Positions 56,383 through 64,000 of a DNA stretch of 64,000 nt are shown piece by piece. Position 1 is the first letter of the stretch. Every line of letters begins with the position of its first letter. Origin of the DNA: Patella vulgata (Eukaryota > Mollusca > Gastropoda > Patellidae); the NCBI RefSeq assembly GCF_932274485.2, contig NC_065879.2:19580591-19644590 (forward strand), read 5' to 3'. Both the position numbers and the translations under genes were made by a program. The notes under the pieces are model-generated. The model saw nothing but the letters and a program-made list of their open reading frames with translations. It had not been told where the DNA came from and searched no databases.

Positions 56383-57774
56383 AAACAGAAGGGAAAAATT
56401 TTGTGTGAATGCGTGCACCTAAATTGCAACGGTATAGGCCTAGTATATAATAACTTACTGTCTGAACCATCGTAAATTTTAAACGGATTTCTTCGATTAT
56501 GATCAAACTACTTAACTTTGGTTATTATAAACTTACCTGTGTGTTTGAAATCAACTCCTGTTAATTAAAATTCATTAAAAGCTCATTACATAATCTAAAA
56601 TTTTTTCGCGCCTACACCGCTCATTTCTAATGTGTAAAATTGTTCTTTCTACTCTCACAAAACAGGCGAAGTTGACGGACGGGCCTCAAGATTCTGTCGC
56701 ATTTCTTATCCTCTCGTTAAGGAGAATTTGATCCCATTTGTCATGACATTGACTATAATTTTTCAGGCCCAGTCCCCAAAAATTAAAAGGTCAGTTACAT
56801 ATCTGAATTTTTTTCACGCCTGCGCTGCTAGATTCCATTATGGCATCATTCTTCCACTACCCTGTCATATTCACGGTTATAGTGAACTGCCCAGTTAGTA
56901 GTATCACCGGTGTGTGGGTCATCAGACTGTACAAATGCTCTGGCAAAACAGGTGGAATTGACAGGGGCAGATTTTGAGATTCTGTCCCACTGACTCCTAT
57001 TTCTGCTTCTCTTGTTCACAAGAATTTGCTCCCAGCAATGACCTCAAGTGCCAGGATATTGGTTTAATTTTTCAAAATTTTATCAGGTTGCTCAGTGTTA
57101 TAGCCACTGCCCCTAAGGTTCACAACTATAGGCAATACGATCTATGTTCTACCGGGACGCCTAGTGTTATAGCCAGCTTCCAGATCAGCTACTGGCCCCT
57201 AGAAAACTATCACCTGTGGTGCTCGGCCCCTGACTGCGTCACTCGTAGTAGGGACATGTGTATCAATCTGTCGCATTTTTGCTTAACACCCCCCCAAACA
57301 AAATCTTTATGTACGCCCCTGGTAATAGATAACATCTGTGGAAGATTGTCTCTTTAGTCCAGTACGTTCAGATTGGATTATAACTTGAGCTTCGTAATAA
57401 TTATTAGGTCTTTTGTTTATTTTGCCATAACTGATTAACAAGTGACATTTTGGTTGCCACATATCATAAGAATTTGAGGTTTTAAGTTTATAGGAAATGT
57501 AAAAGTTTTTTACTTCTTTAAAACAAAAAAAATCAACAGTACTTGGCAATCGAGATGAAGTCTAGATTATCCATTTGTAAATTAAATTATTAAATGGCGA
57601 TTATAGGCTTGTCATGTGAATAAATGTCTCAATAATAGTTTATATAGCATTTGAAGCCAACAGAAAGACCTGCAATAAGCAGATTTAGCCATTGCATAAT
57701 GCATTCAAATTTTGTTTAGGGACTAGAGTAAGATGTAGATCGTCATAATGTGAAGTGTTTTACTCCTTTTTTCT

Positions 57775-60700
57775 TTAAAACAAAAAATCGGCAACTTTAA
57801 ATAAAAATCTTAATAAATATAAGATAATGAATCCAAGAACAGCAAACAAGGCTATGGCTGAATAATTCATCATTTCTGTTAAAGGAACTTTACGAACAGC
57901 TTCCTCTGCACCAGACCATTTATTGGGTCCTTGTAGTCGCCATTGATACGCTCCACACGACGAAAACATCAACCTAAAATACAATCAACAATTCTTGTAT
58001 ATTACACCAAGGCAGTGGTTGTCATTGGACCGGAATGGAATAGAGTTTAATGTCTAGTCAATACAATACTTTGTATTATTCTGAGACTAACACCTGGTTA
58101 TTTATATATCTACAGAGATAAAGAGGTCATATTGGGACTAACATTTTATTTCAACAGTTTACTTGCTTGTGGGAAAGAAAAAGAAAGTGAATAAGGCCTA
58201 AGGGAAAAGAATCACTGGTGCAATGTGGAGGGCCTGACAAGGACAGCTGTCTAGTCATTCGGATGTTACAAAAAAAAAAACGAAGTCCTGTGTACACATT
58301 GGCGTTCACGTAAAAGATCCCTTGGCAGTTGGAATTTGATATAAGAGTAGGCCGTAGCACCGCTGTCCAGGCAAAATTTCACTCATAGCACACTGTATGA
58401 CATGCCCGTCTTCATTAGCCCAGTCGGAGCAGAATAGTAGAACGTTAAACCTCATTTCATTTCATTCCTATTAAATTTCTGGCATTTTACCTCCAGGCTA
58501 ACCAGGGATGCTTCCACAATTCCGGTTTTGCCCCAATCAAGGCAGCTATTTCATCATTATATGTGATTGGATCTCGTTGAATGGTGTGCCGATCGGATTT
58601 ATAATATCTCTCAGTCACATTATTCTAAAAAAAAACATACAACATAATTATAACTATAGCGTTGATTGAAAGAAATGCGAACATATAAAATCATTTAACA
58701 ATAACCGGTCAAGACAAGCAAAGTATGAATGTGATTGGTTTTTCATTAATCAATAACAATATTGCTGAAGTACGGACCAGGTACAAGATAATTTTTAAAA
58801 AACTGACTAGAAGGGGCTTCCTAATGTATATCCTGATGTTTCTAGCTTACTCACAAATTTACTGTGCGGTATAAAAAATCTACAAAGGGCCCCCAAACTG
58901 TGTAAGAACAATAACTTGTTTAGGGTCCCCCAACCGCTTTCCCAAACCATCTTTGATATTTCTAGGAGCTCGCGATGGGCCACAAACTCCTTCTTAATCC
59001 ATCTCTGATATTGCTAGGCACCCGCAATAGGCTCACAGACTCCTTCTCTGATATTGCTAGGGTCTCGTGAGGTAATCACAGGCTCCTTCTCAATCCTTCT
59101 CTGATATTGCTTGGGGCTCGCGATGGGCTCACAGACTCCTTCTCAATCCATCTCTGATATGGCTAGGGGCCCGTAATGGAATCATAGCACTGTAACCCAG
59201 GTATCGTTTAATCTTGTGTATCTAGCACTAATTTCTTTCACATTCGTTAAATAACAAATCTTTGTTTAAAAATTTGTAAAAATCGTTTAAAATCACCAAA
59301 AATCATCTAATTTGTACATGTGTCCAGTTTAAAGCTGACTGATTAATTTTGATAATGAGTGTCCAATGTACAAGTATTTAATTTCCTGATCACTGTTCAA
59401 AAATTAATCATTATACATCATTAATCAATTGGGTTGTTTATTTTTTAACAATGATTGAGAAATTAAACACTTGTAAATTGGACACTCATTATCAAAATTG
59501 AATAGAACCTTTCAACTGGACAGAAGTACAAATTAAACGATTTATGGTGATTTTAAACAGTTTTTACAAATTTTTAAACAAAGATTGGATATTAAACGAA
59601 TGTGAAAGAAATTAGTGCTAGATACACAAGATTAAACGATACCTGGGTTACAGTGTAGAATACTTCTCAATCCATCTTTGATATTGCTAGGGGCTCGCAA
59701 TGGGCTCATAGATTCCTTCTCAATCCATCTCTCATATTGCTACGTTAAATGTAAAGTGAGATCTACCCTTTCTTCTTTGATGTTATCTAGCATTTGTTGT
59801 TTCGAAGGTAGTTTGACGGTTCCTTTACATAACTGTGAAAACCATCTTGACTGTATCTCTGACATGGTAAGGATCCCACCTGACGCTGGTTGAACAAATC
59901 CTATAAATGCTAATGACGATCCTATTTCTGGATTAAAGGCATTCTTGTATAACTAAAAATAAAATGAAATGAAATGGGGTTTAATATCCTACTGTTCTGC
60001 TCCGACTCGGCCAACCAAGACAGGATTCAATGAAACAATAAACCATATAATCTTTAAGTGGCATTTAGCGATTGGAAAACACATTAATAGAACACAATTT
60101 TTATGGGAAACAATCACTGGTTTATTCTAAAAGCACGACGTTTCGACAAGTATCCTCTTATCGTTATCAAGCACAATTGTGCTTGATAACGATAAGAGGA
60201 TACTTGTTGAAACGTCTCACTGGTTTATTCTAAAAGCACGACGTTTCGACAAGTATCCTCTTATCGTTATCAAGCACAATTGTGCTTGATAACGATAAGA
60301 GGATACTTGTCGAAACGTCGTGCTTTTAGAATAAACCAGTGATTGTTTCCCATAAAAATTGTGTTCTATTAATAAACCATATGTTAGGTCCCAAAAATCA
60401 TCTAATAATTATATTATGAGGATATCTCACCTTTAATGAATTTGAATTATCTTCTAGAACTTGATTCTGTATATCTTGATGAAGGAATGGAAGACCTATT
60501 TTATATCCTGTACATAATATAATAACATCAAACTCAGCTGATTCACCATTTATAAATTCTACTCTTTCTCCCTCTATTCTCTATAAATATAATAAACATA
60601 ATAAATGTTCTCCATCTTTTCTCCATAAATGTAATAATTTTAAAAAATCATAAATCTTCTCTCCATCTTTCCTCTCTATAAATATAATAAACATAATAAA

Positions 60701-63700
60701 TAATAAATCTTCTCCATCTTTCCTCTATAAATATAATAAACTTTAGGACACATTATATAAGAGCTAAATCTGCTTATTGTAGATCTTTATTTAGGCTTCA
60801 AATAAATGAATTATTACTTGGACACTTATTAACATGTCAAGCTCATAATGAACTCTCTAGATCATCGGATATAGTTGTGATTTTGAAAAGATTGAAACAC
60901 AGTCACTATTTAATAACTGAATTTAAAAATGGATAATCACCCAGAATAACGTAATTTGACTGAAAAATGTTGAACGAGAAAATTTCTGAGGGTTTCCAGT
61001 TGGGGTTGGTCATGTTAGCGGTGCAGGACGAAGGACCTGGCAGAGGTTGAAACTTGATCCCAGGACATTTCAACATAAGTCACATCAAAGACCTGACTTG
61101 TGACTCGACTTGAAATATTACTCGTGACTTGACGTGATAACTAACGACTTGAAAGAGCTAAGATTTGGAGTCGCGAATGTGGGAACATAACTCTAACTTG
61201 CCTTATTTGATGAACTTGCGCTTTAAGCAGACTTGGGATTGACTGAACTTGGTATTAAAGCGACATGGTAAGAAAAAGCATACACAGTATTAATAACTCA
61301 CGTATGTATACATGTACATAACTTAACAATATATTAAAAACTATTTTGATATCTTACCAGTATATTACGAACTATTTTGACATTTTACCAGTATATTAGG
61401 AATATCTTACCAGTATATTAGGAACTATTTTGATATCTTACCAATATATAGGAACTATCTTAATATCTTACCAGTATATAGGAACTATCTTAATATCTTA
61501 CCAGTATATTAGGAACTATTTTGATATCTTACCGATATATAGGAACTATTTTATTATCTTACCAGTACATTAGGAACTATTTTATTATCGAACCAGTATA
61601 TAAAGAACTATTTTGAAATCTTACCAGCATATTAGGAACTAATACCTTACCAGTATATTAGGAACTATTTTAATACCTTACCAGTATATTAGAAACTATT
61701 TTGATATCAGTATATTAAGAACTCTCTTAATATTTTACCAGTATATTAGGAACTATCTTAATATCTTACCAGTACATTAGGAACTATCTTAATATCTTAC
61801 CAGTACATTAGGAACTATCTTAATATCTTACCAGTATATTAGGAACTATTTTGATATCTTTTCTCTGTATGTGATGTATTATAGTTGGGCTAACAGTAGG
61901 CTGAGTTTGTAAGGCACCCATTTTAGGATTTAAGCCCCACCTGAAAATCAAACAATAAAATTTGTAATGCTAACAAAAACCAACATTTGAATTTATTTCA
62001 CTATGTTGGAAGAAATCGAGAGATGGGGTTTAACGTCTAACATCAAAACCAAAAGACTTGGATTCAATCTGATTAAGAAGAGGCCCATCAAAAGATTACA
62101 GAGAAAATTATAGGTGGCGCTTGGTTTGTGTTTACTATACCCTGGTTTTAGTTGACCGTCTACGTATATATCCCATTTCTAGAGTATGTCAAATGTTGAC
62201 AAATTTTCAATTCATCATATCGCTGTAAATAGTGATACTCCGTTTAGAGATGTAAGGTATTCTGCCAAGGATTAATAAACCCTTAAATGACTTTAAAAGG
62301 ATTTAAAACCTATCTAAATAATGTTGAACTTAGATTTGAGAGAGAGATGGGGTTTAACGTCCACTTGACACAAAGTAGGTCATTTTTGGGCTAACATAAG
62401 CTCCCATTTTTAATTCAATAGACCACTTGCGTGTAAGGGTCTTAAGCAGTGGAAGGAAACCGGGGTACTTGGATAAAACCCACAGGGTTGGACAGGGAAT
62501 TGAAACCACGCCACTTGACTCAAAGACAGACGTTATGATCTAAAGTGCACATATTAAACCATTTGGTCACCCAATCAACCTAAAAGATAAATAACTTACC
62601 TTTTGGGATTTCCTGAGATAAGCTTTATAACATTTTCAAACACAAAATTAGCCCAGCGCCATGGTAACATAAAGAATGCCCGACAAGCATACACATCTAC
62701 TGGATGACCAAAAACGTAGTTTGGAACAATCCAGGCCCCTGATCTTGTACTAACATACACTGACTTACATCTAGATAAGAAAAATAATAAAAAAAACCTT
62801 TGAGTTCAAACTTTTAAGGGCCAATTAAAGTCATTTCTATTTGAGTGAAGTCGTTTATGTTTGTTCGTGCTGAAAACAACGAAGATTGTCCCCAGAGTGA
62901 ATTTTGGGGAATATGCCATGCAGTATCTACCTCATCCTCGGTATCCCCAGTGGTATCGCTTTGTTCTACTCCACTAACCCCTGAATCCATACAAGAAGGA
63001 GACACATAGTCAAATTATCTGCCCTTGATACTATTTTATTGACCAATCAAACATAGAAAGCGAGTGGTCGAAGGGTAGTAACTGACATGTTGTTGATACT
63101 AAGATCGCGGAATCGTTTGTATACTTTGTCAAAATACTTTAGGACATCTTTTTGTGTGCCTGTCATTTCTTTGATATTAAATTTCTTGCAAACTTCCTTA
63201 TATTTGAACGCACAAGCTGCTGTATTGTGGTGAACATAAACTTAATGATGCTAAGACTGGTATGTAATCTGTTTTTAGATTGGTTCATAGAAAAACCTAC
63301 ATGGCCAATGAAATCATCAAGGGGTTAGTGGAGTAGAACGTAGCTATGCCACTGGAGATACCGAGGATGTGTCCACCTGCTCTTTGTCAAATTTCAACTA
63401 ACTAGGGATCTTTAAGTGCTCACAAACATGTACACAGGACCTTGTTTTTTGTTCCATCCACAAAACTAGACACTGTTCCTTGCAATCCCCTCCTGTCTAC
63501 ACCTCTGATAAGGGAAAATCCTAAGGAACTTTCACGGCCAACATTGGGATCAAACCCTGGATATCCTGCTTAGTGAGCCAGCGCCTTCGTCACTGAGTCA
63601 CACGTGATTCAGTGATGACGAATACATTCATATTGGACACATTTATAATATCACAGAGAAATAGTGGAGGAAATAGAAGTATTAATATTAGTAAGCTACC

Positions 63701-63826
63701 TGCCTGCGGCTGCACAGTTTGTTGCCGCGTCTACGGCACTGTTACCAATACCAACCACCAGTACTCTTTTACCAGTAAAACTATTGGTTATAACATCCTT
63801 ATAATCAACGGAATGAATTATCTCCC
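57775..63826 (-). CDS. FMO: Flavin-containing monooxygenase, 3' seven exons, 5' end off the window
   Basis: Exons in transcript order, here named A-G: 63700-63826, 62600-62770, 61832-61940, 60431-60580, 59767-59952, 58491-58624, 57775-57973; phases agree and there are no stops (358 codons). Exon A holds the second dinucleotide-binding motif (VLVVGIGNSAVDAA), which binds NADPH in this family. YVSTRSGAWIVPNY, FDVIILCTGYK (FATGY-type motif), LAFIGFVQPASGG and YKSDRHTIQRDP follow in the family order. The protein ends with a hydrophobic stretch (about 20 residues, AIALFAVLGFIILYLLRFLF), the usual ER tail anchor of FMOs. The FAD-binding GxGxxG at the N-terminus must lie beyond the right edge. FMOs oxygenate soft nucleophiles such as amines and sulfides. 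The closest vertebrate paralogue cannot be decided by eye. Confidence 0.92.
58204..58470 (+). mobile_element. SINE-B copy lacking head
   Basis: GGTGCAATGTGGAGGGCCTG, GACAGCTGTCTAGTCATTCG, ACGTAAAAGATCCCTTGG, CATAGCACACTGTATGAC, CTCATTTCATTTCATTCC end. It finishes about 25 bases before the FMO exon F donor. Confidence 0.75.
58900..59750. repeat. About 55-base tandem repeat in FMO intron, split by a MITE
   Basis: Units contain CTCACAGACTCCTTCTCAAT, CCATCTCTGATATTGCTAGG and GGCTCGCRATGG. Five units lie at 58950-59187 and two more at 59656-59740, with the fold-back element at 59188-59655 inserted between. Confidence 0.75.
59188..59655. mobile_element. Fold-back MITE with about 225-base arms
   Basis: CACTGTAACCCAGGTATCG at the left and its exact inverse at the right. 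Inward, nearly the whole 468 bases are self-complementary (GTTTAATCTTGTGTATCTAG, GATAATGAGTGTCCAAT and their inverses). Flanks are TAG on both sides. Confidence 0.8.
60053..60380. mobile_element. Penelope-like palindromic repeat, multiple inverted copies
   Basis: The block GATAACGATAAGAGGATACT + TGTYGAAACGTCGTGC alternates in direction four times with CAAGCACAATTGTGCTTG at the two turning points. Its outer parts are CAATCACTGGTTTATTCTAA and the inverse. A single copy lies at 21226. The hairpin (GATAAG/CTTGTC) followed by GAAACGTCG recalls the terminal segments of Penelope-like elements. Confidence 0.5.
60560..60745 (-). repeat. Tandem copies of the FMO exon D acceptor and exon start
   Basis: The real acceptor reads TTATTATATTTATAG/AGAATAGAGGGAGAA (exon starts 60580). 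Upstream in the intron the same polypyrimidine-poor acceptor and exon start recur as TTTATAG/AGGAAAGATGGAGAAG, TTTATAG/AGAGGAAAGATGGAGA and TTTATGG/AGAAAAGATGGAGAAC at about 55-65 base spacing. Confidence 0.8.
60745..60990 (+). mobile_element. TTAAA-CATTATG MITE, 5' part
   Basis: ACATTATATAAGAGCTAAATC, TTATTTAGGCTTCAAA, and CGTAATTTGACTGAAAAAT match the copies at 22671 and 34024. The right end is missing. Another partial copy lies at about 57560-57710, inverted. Confidence 0.55.
61320..61862 (-). repeat. 31-base minisatellite carrying the FMO exon C splice donor
   Basis: On the minus strand exon C ends ATAGTTCCTAATATACTG with donor GTAAGATATT. The intron then consists of about 15 units of that junction (GTAAGATATTAAGATAGTTC + CTAATATACTG), most keeping GTAAGATAT. 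Reading past the true donor gives GTA AGA TAT TAA, so every unit carries the stop. Confidence 0.9.
62338..62580 (-). mobile_element. SINE-A copy, near full length
   Basis: GAGAGAGATGGGGTTTAACG, body, GGAATTGAAACCACGCC (inverse B box), and head end GGTCACCCAATC, 20 bases from FMO exon B. Confidence 0.75.
63400..63610 (-). mobile_element. SINE-B 5' half
   Basis: The inverse of SINE-B: CTAGGGATCTTTAAGTG, CTAGACACTGTTCCTTGCAA, GGGATCAAACCC (B box on the minus strand), and GTGACTCAGTGACGAAGGCG-type head. Confidence 0.7.
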
Positions 63827-63985
63827 CTGAAAGTAGATACATGTAATACATATAGTGCCATCTATTGGCATTCTATTGGTTATAACATCCTTATAATCAT
63901 CGGAATCAATTATCTCCCCTGAAAGTAGACACATGTAATACATATAGTGCCATCTATTGGTTATAACATCTGTATAAGGACTCAG
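63780..63985 (-). repeat. Tandem copy of the FMO exon A acceptor and first 45 bases
   Basis: CTACTTTCAG/GGGAGATAATT followed by about 45 exon bases up to GATGTTATAACCAATAG occurs at the true exon (63826) and again about 95 bases upstream (acceptor near 63922) with few differences. A third partial unit lies at about 63955-63985. Confidence 0.85.
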
Positions 63986-64000
63986 ACTCATCACTTCCCT

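Larger units (their letters stand above)
53333..57774. other. DTYMK-FMO convergent intergenic region, AT-rich and repeats
   Basis: No coding exon was recognised. Just after DTYMK comes about 700 bases of very AT-rich sequence with several AATAAA motifs (for example near 53815), plausibly its 3' UTR and polyadenylation area. Then follow a small inverted-repeat element (54026-54188), a pogo-like MITE (54237-54807), a G-rich inverted-repeat element (55567-56382) and a diverged tandem copy of about 300 bases (56640 and 56940 onward). Confidence 0.55.

Noticed and set aside
56300-56506. Minus-strand frame with long proline/glycine tract
   Set aside because: It arises from the C/G run at the end of an inverted-repeat element.
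1-64000. LTR retroelement, endogenous virus or Polinton-like remnant
   Set aside because: No long direct terminal repeats, integrase, protease, capsid or polymerase B motifs were recognised; the only RT-derived piece is a LINE C-terminal fragment.

Overview
The window looks like nuclear DNA of a marine mollusc, most likely a gastropod. The genes are animal genes with short exons and long AT-rich introns. The repeats include tRNA-derived SINEs, DNA transposons and the 'gggccataactct' tandem family, which from general knowledge is common in mollusc genomes. The clade assignment is inference; the host genes themselves are recognised with confidence.

Five protein-coding genes are present. (1) EMSY, minus strand, 348-18927: 18 coding exons whose phases all agree, with the 3' end running off the left edge. 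(2) CEP19, plus strand, 20638-21141: a single coding exon, head-to-head with EMSY across a 1.7 kb gap that holds a CpG-rich candidate promoter. (3) MVB12 (MABP + UMA domains, ESCRT-I), minus strand, 30386-41173: nine coding exons, complete. (4) DTYMK, thymidylate kinase, plus strand, 43814-53332: five coding exons, complete, 211 residues, divergent from MVB12. (5) A flavin-containing monooxygenase, minus strand, 57775-63826: the seven 3' exons, with the 5' part beyond the right edge. These are unrelated housekeeping functions (chromatin repression, centriole/cilium, endosomal sorting, dTTP synthesis, xenobiotic oxidation). The order reads as ordinary local synteny, not a pathway cluster.

The remainder is repeats. 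Two tRNA-derived SINE families are scattered throughout. DNA transposons with visible terminal repeats and target duplications include a Tc1-like element (6374-7897), two pogo/Tigger-like elements (4848-5852, 54237-54807), hAT-type elements (14240-15138, 31025-32209, 32263-32664, probably 36016-38541) and Mutator-like elements packed into DTYMK intron 1. A LINE 3' fragment, fold-back elements and several minisatellites are also present. No LTR retrovirus-like or capsid-bearing element was recognised.

The most striking signal is that many of the minisatellites lie on exon-intron junctions. At eight junctions in three genes, the last or first bases of an exon plus its splice site have been copied in tandem into the intron, making arrays of decoy 5' or 3' splice sites. 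At three of the five donor arrays (EMSY exon 15, MVB12 exon 3, FMO exon C) reading past the true donor meets an in-frame stop at once. I report this as the candidate undescribed phenomenon of the window.
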